Shown piece after piece: positions 33,980 to 41,969 of a stretch of 64,000 bases of DNA (the first letter of the stretch is position 1; the number at the start of each line of letters is the position of its first letter). Below the pieces are notes generated by a model, which ran no database searches, was not told where the DNA came from, and was given only the letters and a program-made list of their open reading frames with translations. The position numbers and the translations under genes are program-made. The stretch is from an uncultured Myxococcales bacterium (GTDB lineage Bacteria > Myxococcota_A > UBA9042 > DTJE01). The stretch spans positions 124,001-188,000 of the forward strand of contig CAIOFV010000061.1 of the NCBI GenBank assembly GCA_903857665.1, read 5' to 3'.

Positions 33980-36900
33980 CTACGGCCCGTTGTGGGTGGG
34001 GCCCGAGAGGCCGGAAACGCCGCTGCCGCCGCCGGCGCCGCCGGTGCCGAACCGGAGCGACGACGTCGCGTCCACGCTTGCGGTGGCGCCGTTCAGCGTG
34101 ACGATCGCGTAGGAGGGGCCGCCCGCGCCGCCGCCGCCCGTCCCGCCCGTGCCGCCCGTTCCGCCGTGGCCGCCCGCCGAGCCACCGCTGCCGCAGGCGG
34201 GCATGCCGAGGACGCAGCTGAAGGTGTGGTACTGGTAGGGGTACGTGCCGCAGATGCCCCCTTGCTGGCAGGAGTAGTTGGTGCCGCAGGCGGACGAGCC
34301 CGCCGCGCCGCTCCCGCCCGCCGCCCCGCTCCCGCCCGAGCCCCCGGTCGAGCCCTGGCCGCCCTTGCCTGCCTGCAGAGTGCCGCCGGTGATGGTCACG
34401 ATCGCGTTGGTGCCCGACACCAGCAGCGCCGTCGAGGCGCCCCCGCCGTGGCCCGGCTTTCCGCCTGGACCGCCCGAGCCGCCGCAGCCACAGCTTCCAT
34501 TGGATCCGCAGGCCTGCTTGCTGCCGCTCTGGCACTGGATGCCGCACCCGCCGCCACCGCAGGTGCCGTAGGTTGCGCAGGATCCCGCGCCGCCGGCCGC
34601 GCCCGCGCTGCCGCTCGAGCCGCCGTTGCCCGTGCTTCCGTCGGCGGCCGTGAAGCCGGACGCGACGAAGGTCCCCTGCGCGCTCGCCGCCGCGCCCGCC
34701 CCGCCCGTGCCTCCCGACCCGCCGGTGCCGCAGGCGTAGCTGCTGCACCCCGAGGCGCTCGATGCGGCGGTGGAGGCGCCGCCGTTTCCCGCGTTGGCGG
34801 CGGCCACGCTGACATGGTCCAGGTAGAACGCCGAGTTGTTGCCGCTGACCACCACCGCGGTGACCGATGCGCCGTCGGAGTCGCTGGACGTCGCCGGGGC
34901 CGCCTGCGTCTGGATCGTCATGAACCGGAAGCCGCTGGAATGAACGACGCCGATCGCCCTCACCGCGTACGAGCCGCCCTGCAGCACCGTGCTGGAAACG
35001 TTGGTCGCGGCGTTGCAGTCGCGCGTCCAGCCCGAGGCGCCGACCACCCAGCCCCCCTGGATGGACACGCCCGCCGGCGCATCGGTCAGGGTGAGGCTTT
35101 CGTTGTAGGTGCCCGGCGCGACGTAGACGTTCGGCATTCCCCGCAGCACCGTCGATGAAACACCCTTGGCGATCGTCGCGTAGGGACTCGCGAACGAGCC
35201 GTCGCCCAGGCTGTCGCTGCCGGTCGAAGCGCTGACGTGCACGCCGATGGCGGCGGCGGCGACGTACGTGGGGTCGCAGGTGCAGATCGACGACGAGCAG
35301 GCTTCCCAGGCAGCGCAGGCCAGGCCACACGCGCCGCAGTTGGCGACGTCGCTGGACTCGTCGATGCACAGGCCGCCGCACGTCTGGGTGGGACAGACGC
35401 AGCCCCCTCCGGCGCAGGCCGGCGTCGGTTGCCCGCACGGGATGCCGTTTTCCAGCCAGTCGCCCATCGGGTCGCACCACAGAGGTTGGTCGCCGTTGCA
35501 GCCCAGCGCGTCGGGAGTGCACGAGCCCTGGCACGAACCCAGCACGCACGCCTGGTCCACGCACGCGGCCGGCGTGCCCCAGTTGCCGGTGGCGTCGCAG
35601 GTCGCGACGTCGTTGCCGACGCAGGTGGTGTCGCCGGGAGCGCAGCTGCCGACGCACGCGCCCAGCACGCACGCCTGGTTCACGCAGGCTACCGGCGTGC
35701 CCCAGTTTCCGGCGCCATCGCAGGTCTGCCCGCTGTTGCCCACGCACTGGACGGCCATCGGCTCGCAGTTGCCCTGGCAGCGGCCCAGCACGCACGCCTG
35801 ACCCACGCACGCGGCGGGGTCGCCCCACGCGCCGACGCCGTCGCAGGTCGCGACGCCGTTGCCGACGCACAGGGTGGCGTTGGGAGCACAACTGCCGACG
35901 CACGCGCCGGCGACGCACGCCTGGTCCACGCAGGCGGCCGGGTCGCCCCAGGCACCGGCGCCATCGCAGGTCTCCACCGCGCTGCCGACGCACCGGGCCG
36001 CGCCGGGCGCGCAGCTGCCGACACACGCACCCGCGACACACACCCGGTCCACGCACGCGACCGGATCCGCCCAGGCACCGACGCCGTTGCAGGTCTGGAC
36101 GCCGTTGCCCGAGCACCTCGTCGCCAGCGGCGCGCACGATCCCGAGCAGGCGCCGGCCACGCATGCCTGGTCCACGCACGCGACCGGGTCGCCCCAGGCA
36201 CCGGCGCCGTCGCAGGTCGTAACGCCGTTGCCCGAGCACCTCGTCGCCAGCGGCGCGCAGCTGCCGACACACGCATCCGCGACACACGCCTGGTCCACGC
36301 ACGCGATCGGGTCGCCCCACCTGCCGCTGGCATCGCAGGTCTGGACGCCATTGCCCAGGCACCGCGTGACGGCGGGCGAGCACGTGCCCACGCACACGCC
36401 ATCCTTGCACGCCTGGTCCACGCACGATGCGGGCGCGCCCCAGTTGCCGGCGGCGTCGCACACCGCGACCGCGTTGCCGACGCACGTCGTTGCGCTGGGC
36501 GCGCAGCTGCCCACACAAGCGCCGTAGCGGCAGGCCTGGTTCACGCACGGCACGGGCGCGCCCAGGTTGCCGGTGTCGTCGCAGGTCTGCACGCCGTTGC
36601 CCGAGCACTGGGAGGTCATCGGCGTGCAACTGCCCGTGCACGCCCCGGTCGAGCAGGCGGAACTGGCGCAGGGGACGGGCACGCTCCACGCACCCGCGTT
36701 GGTGCAGGTTTCGACGCCGTTGCCGACACACCGCATCGACGTCGGCGAGCATTCGCCGACGCACGACCCATCGACGCACGCCTGCCCATCACAGGGGATC
36801 GGCGCGCCCCAGTTCCCCGTCCCGTCGCACCGGATGACGCCGTTCTGCACGCACGCGGTCGCGTCCGGCGGGCACCCGACGTCGGGCCCGGGCACGTCGA

Positions 36901-37303
36901 TCGCGTCCGAGGGCGGCGGACTGTCGGGCTCGAAAATGTCAGTCGCATCCGATGGAGAAGGAATGTCGGGCGTCACGATGTCGATGGCATCCGACGGCAA
37001 CGGGCTGTCGGGCTCGGAAACGTCGCTCGCATCCACCGGCGAAGGAGTGTCAGGCGCCACGACATCGGTCGCATCCAACAACGAAGGAATGTCAGGCGTC
37101 ACGACATCGACCACGTCCGCGCGCCAGCCCCCGTCGGGCGTCAGCACATCGACCAGGTCCGACGTCGGCACCCCGGTGTCCGGATCGCCCTGCAGGTGCG
37201 GCGTCGAACCGGACGTCGTGCAGCCCGCAGCCACCAGGATCGCAAGGATCCCGACTCGCAAGCACCTTCCCGATCGCGGCCGCCCTTCAGAACCGCCCGC
37301 CAC
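33980..37303 (-). CDS. Giant Cys-rich repeat lipoprotein with Stig1-like, beta-helix-like and Gly-rich regions
   Basis: A 1107-residue predicted lipoprotein. The signal peptide ends at LVAAGC. The start is uncertain: GTG 37303 has a GGGGA upstream, with GTG 37324 and TTG 37261 as alternatives. Domains in order: an Asp/Pro tether of five 14-residue repeats; eleven 41-residue repeats each with six Cys (pattern C-x7-C-x11-C-x4-C-x4-C-x3-C); a Stig1-like Cys module (NCGACGLACAAWEAC); a DUF1565/pectin-lyase-like segment beginning HVSASTGSDSLGDGS; then about 320 residues of Gly/Ser/Ala-rich PGRS-like sequence with scattered Cys. It is probably a long surface stalk or adhesin. No catalytic site is recognised. 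Confidence 0.82.
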   Translation of the reverse strand: MAGGSEGRPRSGRCLRVGILAILVAAGCTTSGSTPHLQGDPDTGVPTSDLVDVLTPDGGWRADVVDVVTPDIPSLLDATDVVAPDTPSPVDASDVSEPDSPLPSDAIDIVTPDIPSPSDATDIFEPDSPPPSDAIDVPGPDVGCPPDATACVQNGVIRCDGTGNWGAPIPCDGQACVDGSCVGECSPTSMRCVGNGVETCTNAGAWSVPVPCASSACSTGACTGSCTPMTSQCSGNGVQTCDDTGNLGAPVPCVNQACRYGACVGSCAPSATTCVGNAVAVCDAAGNWGAPASCVDQACKDGVCVGTCSPAVTRCLGNGVQTCDASGRWGDPIACVDQACVADACVGSCAPLATRCSGNGVTTCDGAGAWGDPVACVDQACVAGACSGSCAPLATRCSGNGVQTCNGVGAWADPVACVDRVCVAGACVGSCAPGAARCVGSAVETCDGAGAWGDPAACVDQACVAGACVGSCAPNATLCVGNGVATCDGVGAWGDPAACVGQACVLGRCQGNCEPMAVQCVGNSGQTCDGAGNWGTPVACVNQACVLGACVGSCAPGDTTCVGNDVATCDATGNWGTPAACVDQACVLGSCQGSCTPDALGCNGDQPLWCDPMGDWLENGIPCGQPTPACAGGGCVCPTQTCGGLCIDESSDVANCGACGLACAAWEACSSSICTCDPTYVAAAAIGVHVSASTGSDSLGDGSFASPYATIAKGVSSTVLRGMPNVYVAPGTYNESLTLTDAPAGVSIQGGWVVGASGWTRDCNAATNVSSTVLQGGSYAVRAIGVVHSSGFRFMTIQTQAAPATSSDSDGASVTAVVVSGNNSAFYLDHVSVAAANAGNGGASTAASSASGCSSYACGTGGSGGTGGAGAAASAQGTFVASGFTAADGSTGNGGSSGSAGAAGGAGSCATYGTCGGGGCGIQCQSGSKQACGSNGSCGCGGSGGPGGKPGHGGGASTALLVSGTNAIVTITGGTLQAGKGGQGSTGGSGGSGAAGGSGAAGSSACGTNYSCQQGGICGTYPYQYHTFSCVLGMPACGSGGSAGGHGGTGGTGGTGGGGAGGPSYAIVTLNGATASVDATSSLRFGTGGAGGGSGVSGLSGPTHNGP
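35501..36853 (-). repeat. Eleven tandem 123-bp coding repeats (41-residue Cys-rich units)
   Basis: Each unit encodes 41 residues with the core CVGNGVxTCDGxGxWGxPxxC and a CVxGxCxGxC end. All eleven units keep the same length. A twelfth degenerate unit follows and leads into the Stig1-like module. Confidence 0.9.
36899..37108 (-). repeat. Five tandem 42-bp repeats encoding a Pro/Asp tether
   Basis: The 14-residue unit is DVVxPDxPSPxDAx, repeated five times right after the lipidation site. Such spacers lift lipoprotein domains away from the membrane. Confidence 0.8.
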
Positions 37304-37412
37304 GGCAAATCCCCGTAAGACCACGTCATGTTGCCTGCCCGGATCCGCCTCGTCAAGCAGCGCGCTTTCGGACCGAGTTTCACGGTCCGACGACCGCCCG
37401 GAGCGACGCGAC

Positions 37413-37676
37413 AAGGCGGGGAACTGCGTCTGCCCCTCGGGCACGCAGGAGTGCGGCGACTACTGCAGCGGCACCGGGACCACCTGCCAGGGCGGCCGGT
37501 GCGTGAAGCCGTCGTCGGGCGGGGGCGACTGCCCGACCGTCACCTTCGAGTCGTGCTGCGGCAGCGACGGCACCGCGACCCTCATGTGCGAAATTTCGAC
37601 GCAGTGCTGGTGCCCGGGGACGTCGAAGGAGGCTGGGGCCGCCAGCCCGACGACCCACCACTGCAGTTGCCGGTGA
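37413..37676 (+). pseudogene. 5'-truncated fragment of a Cys-rich protein gene
   Basis: The region 37304-37729 has no intact gene. This plus-strand frame encodes about 87 residues ending at TGA 37674 with ten or more Cys (CGDYCSGTGTTCQGGRC, ESCCGSDG, CWCPGTS), like secreted Cys-rich domains. No in-frame start codon or signal peptide precedes it; upstream the frame runs into the antisense of the neighbouring lipoprotein gene. It is most simply the 3' remnant of a surface-protein gene. A frameshift joining it to ATG 37328 is possible but would give no signal peptide. Confidence 0.4.
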
Positions 37677-37729
37677 CGCGGGGCCGTTCGGTGGGTGATC
37701 GAGGCGCGCTTCCTGGACGATCCGGGTGG

Positions 37730-38932
37730 CTAGTCGACCTGACGCGCCATCGTCACGGTCATGTCGATGGTGCAGCGGTTGTCCGCCTGGGCCGCTTCGG
37801 CGGGGATGTCATACAGGAACACCTTCGCCGTGCCGGTCGCGGTCCCGGCCGCCCCGAAGGTGACGACGCTGGTTTCCAGGCTCTTGACGCCCAGCGGGCG
37901 ATCCTTCAGTTCGCAGGTGACTTCCATGTTCTGCCGGAACGTGCCCATCTGGGTCGTGCCGTCGGGCAGGTAGTCGCACGTACCCTCGAACTGCAGCGCG
38001 TGTGCGGTCCCCGTCGTCTGGACGTGGCCCACGGTGAACCGCGGATCGGCGGCGACAACCGTCGCATTGCAGTCGGTCGCGACCGTCGTGGTGGTCACCT
38101 TCCAGTTGCCGGAATGGTCGAAGGGCAGCGCGAGCGCGATGTCGCACGCCGGCAGCGCGCAGGCCGTGGCGGTGTACCACAAGGCGGGCGGCCACGTGCG
38201 CGCCATCGCGACGTCCATCTTGATTTCGCAGCGGTTGTCCGCCTGGCTGGCGATCGCCGGGATGTTGAACAACGCGACGGTCGCGGTGCCGGTCGCCGTT
38301 CCGTCGGCCGCGTCGGCCCCGAAGGTGACGACACCGGTTTCCAGGCTCTTGACACCTTCCGGCCGATCCTGGACCTCGCACGTGATTTCCGTGTCGCCCT
38401 TGAACGTGCCCATCTGGGTCGTGCTGGCCGGCAGGTAGTCGCACGTGCCCTTGAAGTTCAAGGGGTGCTCGCTGCCCGTGTGCTGTGCACCGACGACGAA
38501 GCGCGGGTCGGCGGCCTGAACGAGCTCGTTGCAGGTCGTCGACTTCGTGGTGGTCTTCACGGTCCACAGGCCGGTGTAGTCGAACGGCAGCGCGGCAGCC
38601 GTCGCGTTGCAGGCCGGCAGTTGGCACGCCTCTGCGGTGTACCAGGGCTCGGTCGGAGGCCAGGTCGGCTGGACGGTGTCGCCAGGCACGTCCGGAACGA
38701 CATCCACCGGAACGTCCACCGGCACGTCCACCGGCACGTCCACCGGAACATCCAGACGCACATCAACAGGAACGTCGGCAGGCAGATCGGCCGGCACGTC
38801 CGCGACGACGTCCTTCGGGGCGTCCGCCGGGACATCCGCGACATTGTTCGAGCCGCCACCGCAGCCGAACCCTGCCCCGACGAGCACCGCGACCAGCAAC
38901 AGCCTCCATCCACACGATTCCATCCGATTCAT
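37730..38932 (-). CDS. Lipoprotein with two tandem beta-type domains
   Basis: A 400-residue lipoprotein of unknown function. The signal peptide ends at GAGFGC. A 50-residue Asp/Val/Pro tether follows (DVPVD repeated several times). Two homologous domains of about 140 residues come next; matching segments are WYTAEACQLPAC / WYTATACALPAC, CDYLPASTTQMGTFKGD / CDYLPDGTTQMGTFRQN and GVKSLETGVVTFGA / GVKSLETSVVTFGA. Conserved Cys suggest disulfides. Start: ATG 38932 lies 2 nt after a G-run and ATG 38923 lies 11 nt after it; either gives the same mature protein. Near-identity of repeated segments suggests a recent duplication. Confidence 0.78.
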   Translation of the reverse strand: MNRMESCGWRLLLVAVLVGAGFGCGGGSNNVADVPADAPKDVVADVPADLPADVPVDVRLDVPVDVPVDVPVDVPVDVVPDVPGDTVQPTWPPTEPWYTAEACQLPACNATAAALPFDYTGLWTVKTTTKSTTCNELVQAADPRFVVGAQHTGSEHPLNFKGTCDYLPASTTQMGTFKGDTEITCEVQDRPEGVKSLETGVVTFGADAADGTATGTATVALFNIPAIASQADNRCEIKMDVAMARTWPPALWYTATACALPACDIALALPFDHSGNWKVTTTTVATDCNATVVAADPRFTVGHVQTTGTAHALQFEGTCDYLPDGTTQMGTFRQNMEVTCELKDRPLGVKSLETSVVTFGAAGTATGTAKVFLYDIPAEAAQADNRCTIDMTVTMARQVD

Positions 38933-39228
38933 TTCCCCCCCCATTCTGGTGAACATGCCCGACCGACCGGAACCCCGGGTTCCGGTCCTGAGGTCCCTGC
39001 CCGGCCTTCACGCCCGGCGGGGAGCCTGCCCTTGGCTGATCCTTTCGAAGGCATGGTGGACCGTCATCCCGGGGGGAGCAAGACAAAACCACGTCCGCGC
39101 CAGTCAAATCACCGGGGGCAGACGGCATTCGCGACCCGTCGTTCGTCCCCACCCACAATCGTTGATGGGCAAGCCATCGCCGGGTTCTCGGCTCGCCCGA
39201 GGCGGTTGTGTCGAGTAGACTTCCCCCC
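38933..39228. other. Divergent intergenic region, no gene seen
   Basis: 296 bp between the tandem-domain lipoprotein and the PIG-L gene. The only signal recognised is the TAGACT box at 39216. No RNA gene, riboswitch or hairpin terminator is recognised. Confidence 0.5.
39216..39221 (+). promoter_or_regulatory. TANNNT box (TAGACT) 7 nt before ATG, leaderless-type promoter
   Basis: TAGACT is 7 nt before the ATG at 39229 with a TCCCCCC spacer and no Shine-Dalgarno sequence. Confidence 0.5.
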
Positions 39229-41760
39229 ATGAATCGACTCATGCGAACGCTGGTCGCCTTGATGATTGCCACCCCCCTCGTCCCTGCGTCCACGGGATTC
39301 GCGGCACCCCGGCCCCTGGAGCCGCCTGGCGCCGGCGAGCTGCGGCAGGCGCTGGACAAGTTGGGCACCGTCGGCAGCGTGCTGTACGTCGCCGCCCACC
39401 CGGACGACGAGAACACGCGCCTGATGGCCTGGCTGGCCGGCGACCGGAAGGTGCGCGTCGCCTACGCGTCGCTGACCCGCGGGGACGGAGGCCAGAACCT
39501 CGTCGGCCCCGAGCTGGGCCCCCTGCTGGGGGTCGCCCGCACCCAGGAACTGCTGGCGGCGCGGCGCATCGACGGCGCCGAGCAGTACTTCACGCGCGCC
39601 ATCGACTTCGGGTACTCGAAGACCGCCGACGAAACGCTGCGCATCTGGGGCAAGGACGCGCTGCTGGCCGACATGGTCCGCATCATCCGGACCTTCCGCC
39701 CCGACGTGATCGTCGCCCGCTTCGACCTGCAGCCGCCCAACCACGGCCAGCACACGGCGTCCGCGATCCTGGCCCGCGAGGCGTTCGTCGCGGCCGCGGA
39801 TCCCGCGCGCTTCCCGGACGGCCCGCCGCCCCACCAGGCCCGGGTGCTGCTGGAAAACAAGTCGCCCTGGCGCTTCAAGCCGGGGCAGGACCTGTCGGGC
39901 TACCTGTCGGTCGACGTCGGCACGTACAACCCGCTGCTGGGGCGTTCGACCAGCGAGATCGCCGCCGCCAGCCGCACCATGCACAAGAGCCAGGGCTTCG
40001 GCGTCGCGCCGGAACTGGGTCCGTTGAAGGAGTATTTCGAGGTCACCGCCACCGCGCAGGGCGTGACCCCGCCTGCCGGCGACCCGTTCGCGAACGTCGA
40101 TACGAACTGGGGAAGGTATCCAGGCACGGCACGACTGCGGGAGCGCCTGGAGGCCGCCCGGAAGGCCTTCGATGGCGCGCACCCGGCTCGCATGCTGCCC
40201 GCGCTGGCCGACGTCCGGGCCGAATTGCTGAAGCTGCACGCCGACAACCCCGCCCGCGCCCCGAAACTGGCCGAGGTCGAGGCGCTGATGGTCGCAGCCG
40301 CCGGCATCGTGCTTGACCCCCGTACGCCCTCCCCCGCGATGATCCCGGGCCTGCCGGCCGATCTCAAGGCGGCGGTGCTGGTCCGCGGCGCCGACGGGGT
40401 CGTCGTCAACGGGGTCACGTGGCCGGACGGCGAACGGTCCGAAATGAAGGGAGCGCTGGCAAGGGGCGCGCTGACCAGCGTCACCCATACGACCACCATG
40501 CCGCTGTCGACCGCCTTTTCGACCCCGTACTGGCTGCGCGAGCCCCCGGTCGCCCCCGCGTCGGGCGGCCCCGCCGGGCTGTTCACCGTCCCGTCCCCGG
40601 ACCTGGGGATCCTGCCGGAAGGGCCGCCGGACCTGCCCGTGGTGTTCGACGTGACGATCGCCGGCGCCCGCTTCGACGTGGTGCGCCTCCTGCGGAATGC
40701 CGCGGTCGATCGCGTCCTGGGCGAGCGCATCCACCCGGTCGAGGTCCTGCCCCCGGTCACGGTGACGCCTGCCGCAGCGACGCTGATGATTGCCAACGCG
40801 GCCCCGGGCGCCCTCCGCGTTCACGTGACGGCCAACGCGGACGGTCCGGCGGGCCTGGCATCCGTGCAGGCTCCGGCCGGCTATCGCATCACGCCGGAAT
40901 CGCAGCCCTTCGCGCTGGCCAAGGCCGGCGACACGGCGGACCTGGCGTTCACCGTGACCCCGCCCCGGGGCGCCTCGGCCGCGGTGGAACTGACCCTCTT
41001 GGCGCGTGTGGGCGACCGCACCGTTTCGCTGCGCAGCGACCCGATCCGCTACCCGCACATCCCCGCCGTCACCGTGCTGTCCCCGGCCCGGGTGAAGGCC
41101 GTCCCGATCGCGATCCGCACGGGCGGCAAGCGGATCGGCTACATCCCCGGAGCCGGCGACGAGGTGGCCGAAAGCCTGCGGCAGGTAGGGTACGACGTCA
41201 CGCTGCTGGACGACGCGGCCCTGGCAACCGGCGACCTCGACGGGTTCGCCGCCATCGTCGCCGGGATCCGTGCCTACAACGTCAACGAGCGCCTGGGGAC
41301 CTTCCACGACCGCCTGATGCACTATGTCGAGCACGGCGGGACCTACGTGGTCCAGTACGTCACCTCGACCGCCCGGATGCCTTACGTAGGCGGCCCCATC
41401 GGGCCGTACCCCTTCGCCATCGACGCCGATCGCGTCACCGACGAGACGGCGGTGATGACGCCGGTCGATCCGAAATCGCGCATCCTGGCCGCCCCGAACG
41501 CCCTGGCGCCCGCCGACCAGGACGGCTGGGTGCAGGAACGGGGCCTGTACTTCGCGAAGACCTGGGACCCCCGCTACCAGCCGCTGTTCGCCGCCCACGA
41601 CCCTGACGAGGAGCCGCTGCAGGGCGGCACGATCGTCGCGCACCATGGCAAGGGCGCGTTCATCTACACCGGCCTCGCCTTCTTCCGGCAATTGCCCGCG
41701 GGGGTCACCGGGGCCTACCGACTGCTGGCCAACCTCCTCGCCACCAAGAGCGCGCGATGA
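39229..41760 (+). CDS. Secreted PIG-L family deacetylase, 843 residues
   Basis: The protein has a signal peptide (1-24). The PIG-L/LmbE catalytic domain (about 40-240) carries the zinc motif AHPDDE (H57, D59, D60), GDGGQN, and a second His cluster in PPNHGQHTAS. PIG-L enzymes deacetylate N-acetylglucosamine-containing compounds. The remaining 600 residues include Ig-like beta regions (about 490-600) and a Rossmann/GATase-like C-terminal domain (about 620-843; YIPGAGDEVAESLRQVGYDVTLLDD), as in the large PIG-L proteins of Bacteroidetes and Acidobacteria. It overlaps the next small gene by 4 bp and heads a three-gene operon with a symporter. It is probably periplasmic, so it is unlikely to be BshB. 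Confidence 0.88.
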   Translation: MNRLMRTLVALMIATPLVPASTGFAAPRPLEPPGAGELRQALDKLGTVGSVLYVAAHPDDENTRLMAWLAGDRKVRVAYASLTRGDGGQNLVGPELGPLLGVARTQELLAARRIDGAEQYFTRAIDFGYSKTADETLRIWGKDALLADMVRIIRTFRPDVIVARFDLQPPNHGQHTASAILAREAFVAAADPARFPDGPPPHQARVLLENKSPWRFKPGQDLSGYLSVDVGTYNPLLGRSTSEIAAASRTMHKSQGFGVAPELGPLKEYFEVTATAQGVTPPAGDPFANVDTNWGRYPGTARLRERLEAARKAFDGAHPARMLPALADVRAELLKLHADNPARAPKLAEVEALMVAAAGIVLDPRTPSPAMIPGLPADLKAAVLVRGADGVVVNGVTWPDGERSEMKGALARGALTSVTHTTTMPLSTAFSTPYWLREPPVAPASGGPAGLFTVPSPDLGILPEGPPDLPVVFDVTIAGARFDVVRLLRNAAVDRVLGERIHPVEVLPPVTVTPAAATLMIANAAPGALRVHVTANADGPAGLASVQAPAGYRITPESQPFALAKAGDTADLAFTVTPPRGASAAVELTLLARVGDRTVSLRSDPIRYPHIPAVTVLSPARVKAVPIAIRTGGKRIGYIPGAGDEVAESLRQVGYDVTLLDDAALATGDLDGFAAIVAGIRAYNVNERLGTFHDRLMHYVEHGGTYVVQYVTSTARMPYVGGPIGPYPFAIDADRVTDETAVMTPVDPKSRILAAPNALAPADQDGWVQERGLYFAKTWDPRYQPLFAAHDPDEEPLQGGTIVAHHGKGAFIYTGLAFFRQLPAGVTGAYRLLANLLATKSAR

Positions 41761-41969
41761 GTGACGACGACGCGCCCGTGTGGACGCCGGGGGACCCACT
41801 GCTTCCGGTGGACAGCGCGCCTCCGGGTGACCCACCGCCACCGATCGACGCTCCGCCGCCCTTCCTGGGCCGCTGGCGCAACGTGTACCTGGCCCTGGCG
41901 CTGACCGAGGCGACCATCATCGCGCTGCTGGCCCTGCTGACGATCCTGGCGTCGGGGTGTGCCCCATGA
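41757..41969 (+). CDS. Small single-pass membrane protein between PIG-L and symporter genes
   Basis: A 70-residue protein: a Pro/Asp-rich N-terminal half and one membrane helix (about residues 43-66, YLALALTEATIIALLALLTILA) ending SGCAP. It overlaps both neighbours by 4 bp (ATGA at each end), which strongly supports its being translated. It could be an accessory subunit of the symporter, by position only. The homologous family is unknown to me. Confidence 0.7.
   Translation: MSDDDAPVWTPGDPLLPVDSAPPGDPPPPIDAPPPFLGRWRNVYLALALTEATIIALLALLTILASGCAP

Noticed and set aside
33816-36779. A long frame antisense or out of frame to the Cys-rich lipoprotein, full of Arg/Gly.
   Set aside because: It mirrors the 123-bp repeats in another frame and has no signal peptide or recognisable motif.
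35501-36853. CRISPR-like regular repeats.
   Set aside because: The units are contiguous, encode in-frame six-Cys modules and have no spacers.
39229-41760. The large PIG-L protein as the missing BshB.
   Set aside because: It has a signal peptide and is over three times longer than BshB, which is cytosolic; it pairs with a symporter instead.
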